NCBI GenBank assembly: GCA_027490155.1 | Contig: JAIXYP010000069.1 | Location: forward strand, 309,192 to 373,191 | Origin: Cytophagaceae bacterium | Lineage (GTDB): Bacteria; Bacteroidota; Bacteroidia; Cytophagales; Flexibacteraceae | DNA length: 64,000 nt | Direction: 5' to 3' | Shown: in pieces, positions 56,301 through 64,000 of the stretch | How the letters are laid out: every line of letters begins with the position of its first letter | Position numbering within the stretch: the first letter of the stretch is position 1 | Notes under the pieces: generated by a model | The model's database searches: none | What the model was told of the DNA's origin: nothing | What the model saw: only the letters and a program-made list of their open reading frames with translations | Translations under genes and position numbers: made by a program

Positions 56301-57576
56301 GGTTGGTTGTATTTCTTTTCAATGGTGATGAGACATTATAGCCCGCACAGGTTGCGGTACCGTTGCTCATGTTCAGGATTGCATAATAATAGGTGCCACA
56401 GGTGCTTATGTTATCCGCAAAGGTTGTGGTGCTAGCGTTATTGATTGCGACCACCCTTGCTGACCCTATGGTTTCGCCAACGGTATAGGTACGACCATAA
56501 ACAGGATAATCTTGGCTTGCGAGATCAGCATTGATTTGGCGTACGATGATGTAGCCTTGTGGCGAGCTTGCGGCAGCATCAAACGTCCCGATAATGTTAC
56601 TAGTGCCAACTGATAGGGATAAATTGGTTGGCTGCGTAGAAGGGTTAGTTACGACTGATACGTTGGCGCCTTGTGTTCCGGCGGGGCTAGGTGCTTTGCA
56701 AAGACTCATGGTTTTACCCGAGGCCGTTGTGAGTGTTCCGCCACTGTTATTGATGTTGCCATTAGGACAAAGAGATACACAGCTTGTGGCACTAGACGGA
56801 ACTGTTATGGTGCCAGTGTTGGTGATGTTGCCTGTAACAGCAATTGAGCTTGCAACATTAAGGGTTGAGCCGCTATTGACGTTCACATGCCCACTAATGA
56901 TAGTTGGGCCAGCAAAGGTGACACTAGGGCCAGTAGCAAGGCTAAAGTTGCCTGCTATGGTTGTTGACCCTTGGAAGTTAAAGGTGCCCGAGTTTATCGA
57001 GGCACCGCCACTTAGTGTTATAGAGCCACCACCAGACCAAGAACCTGAACCAGAAGGGTTGAAGCTGCCCGAAAGGGTGAATGAGCCAGTATTAGATACG
57101 GTGCCTCCGGACATATTGAACGAATTAGATGAAAAAGTGCCAGCGTTGTTAAAGGTGCTGCCGCTCGAGACTGTTAGGGCACTATTGACGACGCCGCCTG
57201 TATTGTTGGTGAAGGTGCGTCCATTGGCAATGGTATAGTTTGACTGCTGGAACGTACCAAAGTTGTTGACATTGGTACCACCAGTAGCATTCTGGATGTT
57301 GGCACTACTACTAAACGTAACGCCAGGCCCAATACAGACAGTTATGCCTGAATTGTTGTGGCAATTGATGGTACCGTTATAGGTGCCACTACCTGTCAGA
57401 CAAATGGTCTGGTTGTTACTAAGTATGTTGAATGTACTGTTGACGGTGCCAGATATCGACTGGCTGATGTTACAGCCAGAAGTACATTGAGCTTGCGCTA
57501 AAACTGGCAAAAGCCAAGTGGCAAACACCATTAGGCATAAAGCCACCAATGCTTTGGGGTGCGAATAGGTAATCAT
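53332..57576 (-). CDS. Giant repetitive T9SS-secreted surface protein
   Basis: A 1414-residue secreted protein. The signal peptide is ~1-30 (LVALCLMVFATWLLPVLAQAQ). Residues ~30-310 are Asn/Ser/Gly/Thr-rich, right-handed beta-helix-like, with short repeats such as NNFGTFQ, NNAGTF and SNTGSF. Next come a fibronectin-like part with STCGTYYYAI and an Ig-like part with QTTYYRAVVQLG. Then follow six or seven units of ~65-75 residues, each holding L-x-S-N-L, G-x-N-x-L-x-L-x-G, S-G-x-x-x-(I/L)-N-N-L-x-I-x-R. The C-terminus has a PLPVELLNF...YYRIVQSDLDG region and a type A T9SS sorting domain (NTYPNPTTDVLNI, NQLGQVMMS, LPPGIYIL). No catalytic site is seen; an adhesin or surface-coat role is likely. 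Confidence 0.85.
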   Translation of the reverse strand: MITYSHPKALVALCLMVFATWLLPVLAQAQCTSGCNISQSISGTVNSTFNILSNNQTICLTGSGTYNGTINCHNNSGITVCIGPGVTFSSSANIQNATGGTNVNNFGTFQQSNYTIANGRTFTNNTGGVVNSALTVSSGSTFNNAGTFSSNSFNMSGGTVSNTGSFTLSGSFNPSGSGSWSGGGSITLSGGASINSGTFNFQGSTTIAGNFSLATGPSVTFAGPTIISGHVNVNSGSTLNVASSIAVTGNITNTGTITVPSSATSCVSLCPNGNINNSGGTLTTASGKTMSLCKAPSPAGTQGANVSVVTNPSTQPTNLSLSVGTSNIIGTFDAAASSPQGYIIVRQINADLASQDYPVYGRTYTVGETIGSARVVAINNASTTTFADNISTCGTYYYAILNMSNGTATCAGYNVSSPLKRNTTNLVSVGGTITGGSTLCAGDTPPTLSVSGQTGGIVKWQRATNTAFTANLADISHTGTSYTPPSTPSQTTYYRAVVQLGSCATQNANYTTVSIMTDPSVTTWTGSTNTSSNVCNNWSLGKPITTTNVTINGTATTPTLNEDLTVNNLSFGASNPATASLDLNGRTLTINGTLTLGTSSALSVNNGTLVINGSISGSGTLTGGSTANISIGGSGTFGNLTLGSNTTINNLTINRSGQVINLNSNLTVNGALTITNGTLSVGANRLLTLNGNVNISQPIRVTGSSELSIGGSGTISNSLIFESGYRQINNLRMNRANTTLTLGSNLEVFWNCNITAGTLAVGSNTLSISGFADFTGGKIAVTSASNIMMGGGGSPPVFTFESGSNTINNFSSTKTGTTTLGSNLTVLGTLTIPSLAIGNNTLTVSGPIATSTTFRGSTSSNLLINGTGAISSFAFESGQANLNNLIISRSGTLALGSSLAVNGTFSTTNSAITSIGSNSLTLSGAISTPSLAGTTTSNLFITGSGTIDNLTFVSGSRNLNNLTINRANANVTLANDLTINGLMTLTSGDLNINGNTLTLSGTATGSGLLRGSSTSNLSITGTGDLGTIQFRTANAVLNNLTLNRTSTGIATLNSDLQINGNLTFNNGILISGTNIITLSSTGAVVNENASSYLRGKLSVSRTVAQNVTATFSGTGIEIRATGAAPGITTVVRNTYTPSIGNGNQGIRLTYTITPTFNTGLNAQLKFKYFNDSWGLNGRSGNKLCFWRSTDGGIVWSKRGYTTKDLGTNQYTLDGVDSFSDWTLGDPQASPLPVELLNFYGKATKDQVNLYWSTASERNNAGYKIEQSEDQITWKSIGFIVGNENSSTLQQHNWSGNTDVKSAYYRIVQSDLDGTSKVYSAIYLTSTYEGDISLNTYPNPTTDVLNISYHTLYDTKADLNLVNQLGQVMMSQEAQLLSGSGLQSIDMRTLPPGIYILKAVLQDGAKAQSWRITKQ

Positions 57577-58154
57577 GTTCGGATTTATTCAGGTACTAGT
57601 ATGATGACTAGAACAAACATTTATATGTGTGTTCTGGACCTCGGTACAATATTACTGCTGGGTGTTTTTGACAGCGACTTAGACTTCTGCAGATTCCTAC
57701 TCAGGTGATCAAATGGGTATTTCTGCGTATTGGTGGGCCCTATTTGGATAAAATTGACTCAGGTCTGTTCCTGAAGTAACAGATGCGATTGTGTAGGTAT
57801 AAATTGATTATCAGGTAGTTATTTGATTTGTTCTGTCAGAAAACGAAACATTACTTACATGTTACCAAACCGCATGGCATGTTAGCCGAGATCAACAGGA
57901 TAGGGACATTGGGTAAACAAAACATAACAAATGATCGGGGTGACGACTAGGCAATGACGTGTGCTGATGATCTTGCGGAAACACGAGAAGGTTGAGCAAA
58001 TCCAGATGGGCGGAAGGCATTACAGTTGGTGTCAGGTAAAAAGCAAAGCAAATAAGAGGCCTGACAAAGTTGGGAGCTCAAAAGTAGGATAAGATGTCCC
58101 CCCCAGAAGTTAAACTCAGTTTACCTATACCAGCATTTCCAGTCGTGATAGTGA
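57577..58154. other. Gene-free spacer
   Basis: About 580 bases between the giant T9SS gene (start) and the lipoprotein genes. It should hold the T9SS gene promoter, but I found no full consensus. No open frame or repeat is supported. Confidence 0.5.
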
Positions 58155-58697
58155 TCAGAAATCACTACGATCATACCAACTTTTAATACGCCATTCGGAC
58201 CCCCGGTTGGCTCTTACAAAGGTTAGTTGGGCGCTGCCAGTACCTCTGAAAATATTCTGGTCATCCTGCACAATCGTCAGGTTGAAGTACCGCTCGGCTT
58301 GTGCCAAGGTGTCGTTATTGACTGTATCAGTCGAGACATAGTTATTCCAGATCAGTGACACCGACTTGACTGAGCGGAACATATTAAAAGTAGCCTGCAT
58401 CTCTTGGTCGCGGTCCCAATAGACGAGGTTGTTGTTGGCAAAGTCAAAAAAGGTGAACCTAAAGTCACGGGTGATCATCCGTCCATAGAGTAAAGAGTCA
58501 CGTAGCTCATACGTGTTCCGGAAGTACTCAAACATGCCTTTGATCGATCGGCGGTCCCCTAAAACGGTATTTCTGTCGGTAAGTGTGGCATCAAGGGCTG
58601 GTGCAAACGGATTGCAACTAATCAAACCTAGGGCAAGGCTCAGGACAATGCCTAGCCCGAAAAACAAATGCCGCATGCTGACTGGTAGATGTGCCAT
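58155..58697 (-). CDS. Lipoprotein of unknown function, paralogue of the next gene
   Basis: A 180-residue protein with a signal peptide and lipobox-like LALGLISCNPF. The mature domain (FEYFRNTYELRDSLLYGRMI, FRFTFFDFANNNLVYWDRD, LTFVRANRGSEWRIKSWYD) has the strand-helix order of an NTF2/SnoaL-like fold, by eye only. It resembles the gene just upstream (58710): both end R-x-x-x-EW-x-I-x-x-W and hold a D-x-x-L-x-Y/F segment. It is likely translated together with it (12-base gap). Function unknown. Confidence 0.65.
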   Translation of the reverse strand: MAHLPVSMRHLFFGLGIVLSLALGLISCNPFAPALDATLTDRNTVLGDRRSIKGMFEYFRNTYELRDSLLYGRMITRDFRFTFFDFANNNLVYWDRDQEMQATFNMFRSVKSVSLIWNNYVSTDTVNNDTLAQAERYFNLTIVQDDQNIFRGTGSAQLTFVRANRGSEWRIKSWYDRSDF

Positions 58698-58709
58698 GGC
58701 CTTGTTTTG

Positions 58710-59351
58710 CTAGGGTGAAACAAAGTGTTGTTTAAGGTCCGTCCAGCAAAATGGGTTACTGCTACCTTTGGTGTCTTGCCAGTTCCGGATCGCCCATTCG
58801 TTGCTACGATTCCGTACCAAAGTTAGCAAGACGTTGCCCTGAAACTGAAATTTATTGAAGCTAGTGTCTGCATGGTACATCTGGAGGCTGTAGGTAGCCG
58901 TGTACTCTAAGGAGTCTGCATTGAGGAAGATTTGCCTCGGGTTACTTAGCTCTAACCTGTTATTGCTTAAGGTTGTGCCATTGTTTCGCAAGTTCTTGAG
59001 GTACTCTAACTCTTCCTGGATTGTCCAACGCTGAAAAATGCCTACGTTCTGTCCGCTGACTGATGGATCAGGCACGTAACGAAAACCCGGATTGCGAAAA
59101 CAACGCTCATAATTGACTAGATTGAGGGTCGTGATGGCTTGTCTGAAGTTATCAAGCAGGACGTCAGGCTCAGTAGGGCTTATCCAGCTGGTGGTTGCGG
59201 TCGGCACCGCTGGCTCGCGCAGCGCAAAACAACTGCTGAGGATGCCTAAAAAGATAAATGCGAAGGCCATCAATCCTAACTGCATATACCCACCCAGACT
59301 CTTTAGAGAATCTGGAGCTTTTGATATGAGTTTGTGTCCTAGTTTGAGCAT
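58710..59351 (-). CDS. Lipoprotein of unknown function, paralogue of the previous gene
   Basis: A 213-residue exported protein: a long N-terminal polar stretch, then a hydrophobic segment with lipobox-like LGILSSCFAL. The mature part includes PDVLLDNFRQAITTLNLVNY, TIQEELEYLKNLRNNGTTL and LLTLVRNRSNEWAIRNWQD, with the same terminal pattern as 58155-58697. The true start may be the Met near residue 22 (MQLGLMAFAF, 59288) so that the signal peptide comes first. Together they form a two-gene minus-strand unit, perhaps of tandem-duplication origin. Confidence 0.65.
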   Translation of the reverse strand: MLKLGHKLISKAPDSLKSLGGYMQLGLMAFAFIFLGILSSCFALREPAVPTATTSWISPTEPDVLLDNFRQAITTLNLVNYERCFRNPGFRYVPDPSVSGQNVGIFQRWTIQEELEYLKNLRNNGTTLSNNRLELSNPRQIFLNADSLEYTATYSLQMYHADTSFNKFQFQGNVLLTLVRNRSNEWAIRNWQDTKGSSNPFCWTDLKQHFVSP

Positions 59352-59604
59352 TAGGCAATAAAAACGATGTTACCTTAGTAATTTTGCGCATCCGGAGGCC
59401 AAATGTAAAGGCGGCGCCAAAATGCTACTAAGTTGGCTGTGCCAGAGCCGAGGCTCTGTAATACTAAAGTACGGCAGTCTGTTTTATTATGGTGCTGGTC
59501 TCGCATTTTTGATGCCAACAGGCCACCAGCGGCTCCGATTTTACCGCCCAGCTTTTGGGCATTTTGTTCCTTAGATACTCGGGCCTATCGCCCTGACTTG
59601 CTTT

Positions 59605-61056
59605 ATGATGACAGACCTAGATACTATGATCACCATCTCCGCAACGGACCTTGTATTGCCACCTACTGCCAACAAAGTGGCGGCAGCTATTGTGAGAATG
59701 CGTGAAATTGTGGGGGACCAGTTCGTGTTAGTGGACGAGGAAAGCCTAGCTGAATACGGACATGACGAAACGGAGGACCTTTCTTTCCCACCAGATCTAG
59801 TCGTTAAGCCAGATACAACTGAGCAGGTCAGCCAGATCCTGAAGTATTGTAATGAGCAGCTGATACCGATTACGGCACGTGGTGCTGGCACAGGCCTTAG
59901 TGGCAGTGCCTTGGCTATCCAGCGTGGTATTTGCCTTAGCATGGAGCGCTTCAACCGTATCCTGAAGATTGACCCGAATAACCACCAAGCGATTGTGGAG
60001 CCTGGCGTGGTAAATGAGGCCTTCCAGAACGAGGTTCAGAAGCACGACCTATTTTATGCTGTTGACCCAGCCAGCAAGGGTAGCTGTTTCCTAGGAGGTA
60101 ACATCGCCCAAAGCAGTGGCGGGCCTAGGGCTGTTAAATATGGCACCACGCGTGAAAATGTACTGAACCTTGAGGTCGTCTTGGCGAATGGGGACGTGAT
60201 CTGGACAGGTGCCAATACCCTCAAGTACAGCACTGGCTATAATCTCACGCAGCTGATGGTGGGCAGTGAAGGCACACTAGGCATCGTCACGAAGGCGGTG
60301 TTTAAGCTCCGGCCATTCCCCAAGCATAATCTGGTGATGCTGATCCCGTTCGGCAGTGCTGAGGAGGCCTGCGAGGCTGTTTCGGCGATCTTTATGGCAG
60401 GCATCGTGCCAAGCTGTATGGAGTTTATGGAGCGCGATGCAATCGACTGGGCCATCAGCTATACCCAGAGCTCTATTGTGGTCCCGGCCAACATCCAGGC
60501 CCACCTGTTAGTGGAGGTCGATGGCAACGAAATGGACCAGCTATATCAAGATGCTGAGCGTATTTATACTGCCCTTGAGCGCTTTGACGTTGGCGAGGTC
60601 CTGTTGGGCGAAAGTGCCGAGCAAAAGGACCAGCTCTGGATGTTGCGTCGCAAAGCCCCTTATGCAGTGCGACATAATTCAGTCTATAAAGAAGAAGACA
60701 CTGTGGTACCTCGTGCCGCCTTGCCTCAGTTGTTGCGTGGTGTAAAAAACATTGGTGACAAATATGGCTTCAAGTCCGTCTGCTACGGTCACGCTGGGGA
60801 TGGCAACCTCCATATCAACATCATCAAAGGCGATCTAGACGAGCATACATGGGAGCAAGAGTTGCCAAAAGCCATCAGGGAAATTTTTACTCTTACGGTT
60901 GGCCTTGGTGGTACTATTAGTGGTGAGCATGGTATCGGCTTCGTTCAGAAACCATATATGGACATTGCACTTCAGCCCATTCAGCTAGAACTAATGCGGG
61001 GCATCAAGCGCGTGTTTGACCCGAATGGTATCCTCAATCCGGGCAAGATTTTCTAA
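59605..61056 (+). CDS. glcD: FAD-linked glycolate/D-lactate oxidase-type dehydrogenase (GlcD-like)
   Basis: A vanillyl-alcohol-oxidase/PCMH-type flavoprotein of 483 residues that oxidises a 2-hydroxyacid such as glycolate or D-lactate. The FAD domain includes ITARGAGTGLSGSALA and SSGGPRAVKYGTTRENVL, and the C-terminal domain has CYGHAGDGNLHINI and ISGEHGIGFVQKPYM, all typical of GlcD/Dld2. E. coli GlcD works with GlcE and GlcF; no such partners lie nearby, so it may act alone as a quinone- or cytochrome-linked D-lactate dehydrogenase. The N-terminal residues before TISATDL are uncertain. Confidence 0.88.
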   Translation: MMTDLDTMITISATDLVLPPTANKVAAAIVRMREIVGDQFVLVDEESLAEYGHDETEDLSFPPDLVVKPDTTEQVSQILKYCNEQLIPITARGAGTGLSGSALAIQRGICLSMERFNRILKIDPNNHQAIVEPGVVNEAFQNEVQKHDLFYAVDPASKGSCFLGGNIAQSSGGPRAVKYGTTRENVLNLEVVLANGDVIWTGANTLKYSTGYNLTQLMVGSEGTLGIVTKAVFKLRPFPKHNLVMLIPFGSAEEACEAVSAIFMAGIVPSCMEFMERDAIDWAISYTQSSIVVPANIQAHLLVEVDGNEMDQLYQDAERIYTALERFDVGEVLLGESAEQKDQLWMLRRKAPYAVRHNSVYKEEDTVVPRAALPQLLRGVKNIGDKYGFKSVCYGHAGDGNLHINIIKGDLDEHTWEQELPKAIREIFTLTVGLGGTISGEHGIGFVQKPYMDIALQPIQLELMRGIKRVFDPNGILNPGKIF

Positions 61057-61111
61057 CCGAGGATGGATTCGGGACCGCATACGGTTCTCAGTTACAGGAT
61101 CAAAAAAGCAC

Positions 61112-61149
61112 AAAGCCAGCCCAATCTTATTATTTATTAGGCTGGCTTT
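61112..61149. terminator. Convergent terminator between glcD and the GyrI-like gene
   Basis: AAAGCCAGCC pairs with GGCTGGCTTT around an AT-rich loop. A and T runs on both sides let it act in both directions. Confidence 0.8.
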
Positions 61150-61178
61150 AGATTTTGGGCCAACTTGAGTCAGACATA

Positions 61179-61652
61179 TTAGGCAATAGGCCAGACGATG
61201 CGGGTGTGGTTATCTGCTGGTGTGGCGACTTTGCCAGGGTCAGAAAGATAGAGCTCAATGGCACTTTCGCCCAAGACTACGTTGTTGTTTTTCGCCCATT
61301 GGCTGATGACACCATAGACTGCTGCCAAGCCATCGAAGCCACCAAAATAGTCAGCAACCAATGACTGTTTTGCAGGTTCGTTTACGACAACAATCTCACC
61401 AGCACCTACACCTAGGCTGGACGTAATCATGCCACTGATGAAGGTTAGGGAGTTTGTCGGTCCATCATAGGTAACGGTGAGGGTGAAACCGGCTTCGGGC
61501 ATCAAACCTTCTGCCTGGACTTGGGCATTGACTTGGTTAAACAAGGGGCCCATGATATTGGCTAGGTCTTCGATTTTGGCTGTTCGCTGGATGCCGAGAC
61601 CCTGATAGGCAGGGTAGGTTTCGCTTCGGATATTAAGTGACTCTGGTGTCAT
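61179..61652 (-). CDS. GyrI-like/effector-binding domain protein
   Basis: A 157-residue stand-alone small-molecule-binding domain resembling the C-terminal effector-binding domain of AraC/MerR regulators and GyrI (SbmC). The pattern PAYQGLGIQRTAKIEDLANIM, VVVNEPAKQSLVADYFG and AVYGVISQWAKNN with IELYLSDPGKVATP is typical, including the acidic residue in the centre. It has no DNA-binding part. It may be a sensor or xenobiotic-binding protein; the ligand is unknown. Confidence 0.75.
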   Translation of the reverse strand: MTPESLNIRSETYPAYQGLGIQRTAKIEDLANIMGPLFNQVNAQVQAEGLMPEAGFTLTVTYDGPTNSLTFISGMITSSLGVGAGEIVVVNEPAKQSLVADYFGGFDGLAAVYGVISQWAKNNNVVLGESAIELYLSDPGKVATPADNHTRIVWPIA

Positions 61653-61910
61653 CTGACGAAAAGGGTTGGTATGAAAAGGATGGGAAGAGCGTGGTTAATA
61701 TTTGGGCAGATGCCTCAGGCCTAACATACGGACAAACAATGCGACTGTGCAAGGAGGGGGAGGATTTTAATATTGGGATGATCCACCCCTTGCCATTTTG
61801 TCAGCCCCAACCCGCTTGGCAACCTATTTGCAATGGGCGCAAAAGGCCCGAAGTCCAACTGTTGGGCCCAAATCCATCCGTAATAGCAAAACCACCCCAA
61901 CACATAAACG

Positions 61911-63740
61911 ATGTCGTCAGCAGTAGAAGAAGAAAAGGGAACCATTAGCATCCATACCGAGAACATTTTCCCGATCATCAAGAAGTTCTTGTATAGTGAT
62001 CACGAGATTTTCTTGCGCGAGCTAGTCTCCAATGCCGTGGATGCCCTTCAGAAACTCAAGCGCATTTCGGCCATTGGCGAGTATGATGGCGAGATCGGCG
62101 AAGCCAAGGTCGAGGTCAAAGTTGATGCTGAAGCCAAAACGATCACCATCAGCGATAACGGTATCGGCATGACTGCCGAGGAAATCAAAAAATATATCAA
62201 CCAGATCGCCTTCTCTGGTGCTAGCGAGTTTCTCGAGAAGTATAAAGGCGAGGACAAAGGTCAGATCATCGGCCAGTTTGGTCTAGGTTTCTACTCTGCC
62301 TTTATGGTAGCCCGTGAGGTCGAGATCGACACCCTGAGTTGGAGGCCAGACGCCAATTCTGCCCGCTGGATTTGTGATGGCAGCACCGAGTTTAGCATCA
62401 GCGCAGGCAGCCGCACCGAGCGTGGCACCACTATCACGCTACACATCGCCGAAGACAGCGAGGAGTTCTTGGATAGCTACAAACTGCGCGAAATCGTCAG
62501 CAAGTACTTTAAGTTTATCCCGACACCGATCGAGTTGGATGGTGAACGTGTTAATACTGGCGAGCCGCTTTGGTCCAAATCCCCAGCAGATCTGACCGAC
62601 GAAGATTATAAGAAGTTCTATCGTGACCTCTACCCGATGTCAGGTGACCCGTTGTTCTGGATCCACCTTAATGTGGATTTTCCGTTCAACCTGACTGGCA
62701 TCCTGTACTTCCCGAAAGTGGATCCCAAAATGGAGGTCCAGAAGGACAAGATCAAGCTATACAGCCGCCAGGTTTTCATCACTGACGAGGTGAAGGATGT
62801 GGTACCTGAGTTCTTGATGCTACTGCACGGTATCATCGACTCGCCAGATATTCCGCTTAACGTGTCTCGCAGCTTCTTGCAAGCCGACGGTAATGTCAAG
62901 AAAATCAATAGCCACATCACCAAAAAAGTGGCTGACAAACTTGCTGAGCTCTACCGTGACGACCGTGATGCTTACGAGCAAAAATGGCAAGACATTGGTG
63001 TTTTCGTCAAGTATGGTATGCTGACAGAACCCAAGTTCAACGACAGGGCCAAGGATTTCTGCTTAGTCCGTAACACTGAGGGCAAGTTCTTCAACATCGA
63101 GGAGTATCGTGAGAAGGTTCGTTACAACCAAACTGACAAAGACGACAACCTCGTCTGGCTCTACACTAGCGATGCTGATGCACAGGCTGTCTATATCGAT
63201 GCGGTCAAAAAACGTGACTATGACGTCCTTGTCCTAGACCATGTCCTAGACAACCACTTCGCCCAGCACCTTGAGCGTGTTGCTGAGAAAATCACCGTCA
63301 AACGTATTGATGGGGATAGCCCAGACAAACTCATCGACAAAGGCACCCCTGAGCTTGACCTCTTGACCAGCGAACAAAAGGAGCTTGCCATCGCAACCTT
63401 CAAGGCTGCCTTGGTCAATGACAAGCTCGATGTCAAGATCGAGAACCTCACCGCTGATGACCTGCCAGTAACCCTAACCCAAAGCGAGCAAATGCGCCGG
63501 ATGCGGGACATGTACAAGGCACAAGGCATGGCAGACTTCTTCGGTTCTATGGATCTGACCTCGGTTATCGTCAATGCCAACCACCCATTGGTCAACCAAC
63601 TGGTCGCGACAGAAGACGAAGCTAACAGGAACGTCCTAGCGGCTCAGCTCTACGACCTTGCCCTGCTCAGCCAAGGCAAACTCACAGGCAAAGGCTTGAG
63701 TGAGTTTGTGAATCGTAGCCTGAACTTCCTAGGCAAATAA
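61911..63740 (+). CDS. htpG: Molecular chaperone HtpG (Hsp90)
   Basis: The bacterial Hsp90 homodimer, an ATP-driven chaperone. It has 609 residues, close to the usual 610-630. The N-terminal ATPase of the GHKL type has FLRELVSNAVDALQKLK, ISDNGIGMTAEEI and GQFGLGFYSAFMVA. The middle domain has YPMSGDPLFWIHLNVDFPFN and NVSRSFLQADGNVKKI with the catalytic Arg, and the C-terminal dimerisation domain ends NRSLNFLGK. There is no cytosolic MEEVD tail, as expected for bacteria. A strong terminator follows. Confidence 0.97.
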   Translation: MSSAVEEEKGTISIHTENIFPIIKKFLYSDHEIFLRELVSNAVDALQKLKRISAIGEYDGEIGEAKVEVKVDAEAKTITISDNGIGMTAEEIKKYINQIAFSGASEFLEKYKGEDKGQIIGQFGLGFYSAFMVAREVEIDTLSWRPDANSARWICDGSTEFSISAGSRTERGTTITLHIAEDSEEFLDSYKLREIVSKYFKFIPTPIELDGERVNTGEPLWSKSPADLTDEDYKKFYRDLYPMSGDPLFWIHLNVDFPFNLTGILYFPKVDPKMEVQKDKIKLYSRQVFITDEVKDVVPEFLMLLHGIIDSPDIPLNVSRSFLQADGNVKKINSHITKKVADKLAELYRDDRDAYEQKWQDIGVFVKYGMLTEPKFNDRAKDFCLVRNTEGKFFNIEEYREKVRYNQTDKDDNLVWLYTSDADAQAVYIDAVKKRDYDVLVLDHVLDNHFAQHLERVAEKITVKRIDGDSPDKLIDKGTPELDLLTSEQKELAIATFKAALVNDKLDVKIENLTADDLPVTLTQSEQMRRMRDMYKAQGMADFFGSMDLTSVIVNANHPLVNQLVATEDEANRNVLAAQLYDLALLSQGKLTGKGLSEFVNRSLNFLGK

Positions 63741-63770
63741 GGTTAAAAGGAAGTACTTATTTGATTAGGC

Positions 63771-63806
63771 AAAACGCCAACCTATTTTTGTGGGTTGGCG
63801 TTTTTG
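63771..63806 (+). terminator. Rho-independent terminator after htpG
   Basis: AAACGCCAACC, a 9-base loop, GGGTTGGCG and T run. A strong terminator 30 bases after the stop. Confidence 0.85.
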
Positions 63807-63890
63807 TTGGGAGTGGGCGGAATATTAACTTATTCTCTATCGAATCTACTAATCCAATTATGTGAAAATGGGTATACCAACATCCAAACA

Positions 63891-63917
63891 CAAACGCCGG
63901 CCAAGGGCCGGCGTTTG
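63891..63917. terminator. Perfect GC-rich hairpin, possible terminator
   Basis: CAAACGCCGGCC, the triloop AAG, GGCCGGCGTTTG: a perfect 12-base-pair stem. There is no clear T run after it on either strand, so it may end a gene beyond the window on the minus strand or be an operator. Confidence 0.5.
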
Positions 63918-64000
63918 AAGATTCAACTCTGGGATTTGACTAATGCGGGTCTAGTCAACGTACTACGTTCGATAGGTTAGGGCAATGCCTCAAGATTGGG

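Noticed and set aside
53488..57238. Several long open frames on the plus strand opposite the giant T9SS gene (for example 54320-54943, 55628-56050, 56594-57238)
   Set aside because: They are Val/Leu/Pro-rich reading frames caused by the repetitive coding strand and lack starts, motifs or domain features; the minus-strand protein has a signal peptide and sorting domain.
63795..63980. 61-codon open frame at the right end
   Set aside because: Runs through two strong hairpins and has no coding features.
1..64000. CRISPR arrays, tRNA or rRNA genes, integrases and complete insertion sequences
   Set aside because: None seen: no regularly spaced repeats, no tRNA-like T-arm/acceptor sequences, no transposase or integrase motifs in the translated frames.

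Overview
The window looks like chromosomal DNA from a free-living member of the Bacteroidota (Cytophagales/Saprospirales-like; the family cannot be fixed by eye). The evidence is type IX secretion (T9SS) C-terminal sorting domains, promoters of the Bacteroidota type (TTTG, 19-20 bases, TAnnTTTG), few Shine-Dalgarno sequences, a 29-codon basic-protein gene next to ribonuclease G, an SRP RNA gene and standard housekeeping genes. There are no tRNA or rRNA genes, no CRISPR array, no complete insertion sequence and no recognisable replication origin, although dnaA is present.

Layout. 0.2-5.6 kb: an AAA/DUF4143 ATPase with palindromic operator-like repeats, an Omp85-type outer-membrane protein and acetyl-CoA synthetase. 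5.7-11.7 kb: an accessory stretch with a T9SS sorting-domain remnant, a secreted beta-propeller-like protein, a DUF3667 membrane protein, two decayed copies of an Rhs/YD-repeat segment each followed by an AT-rich small gene, and a small membrane protein. 11.8-17.9 kb: TPR protein, 29-codon ribosomal-type gene, ribonuclease G, SRP RNA (minus strand), a secreted C1 peptidase and MazG. 18-28 kb (all minus): a sigma-54 activator without HTH, gluconate 5-dehydrogenase plus KDG kinase, a TPR/PD40 envelope protein, and a GH3 glucosidase, sugar kinase and 2H phosphoesterase cluster. 28-33 kb: a membrane glycosyltransferase and an isolated two-gene module of a DNA-repair/defence-type ATPase and a protein with a nuclease-like core. 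32.7-38.3 kb: a four-gene ABC export system (ATPase, HlyD, FtsX-type permease, TolC) divergent from a MarR regulator, with shared operator half-sites between them. 38.4-47.1 kb: aroB, bcp, alkA, a 5'-nucleotidase split into two genes, dnaA and sucC. 47.2-49.4 kb: an ECF sigma factor with an overlapping small partner gene, a long hairpin and three tandem paralogous four-helix membrane proteins. 49.7-64 kb: aroA, lpdA, a 1414-residue repetitive T9SS protein, two related lipoproteins, a glycolate/lactate-type FAD oxidase, a GyrI-like protein and htpG.

Working together: the GH3, kinase, gluconate-dehydrogenase and KDG-kinase genes suggest use of plant-type glycans and sugar acids. AcsA, SucC, LpdA and the FAD oxidase feed central carbon metabolism. 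The MarR/ABC/TolC cluster is one regulated efflux unit. The best candidates for something undescribed are the ATPase/nuclease-like pair (30.5-32.6 kb), the tandem membrane paralogues behind the sigma factor (47.2-49.4 kb) and the decayed Rhs modules (9.6-11.2 kb). All functional assignments are from reading motifs; no database search was possible.
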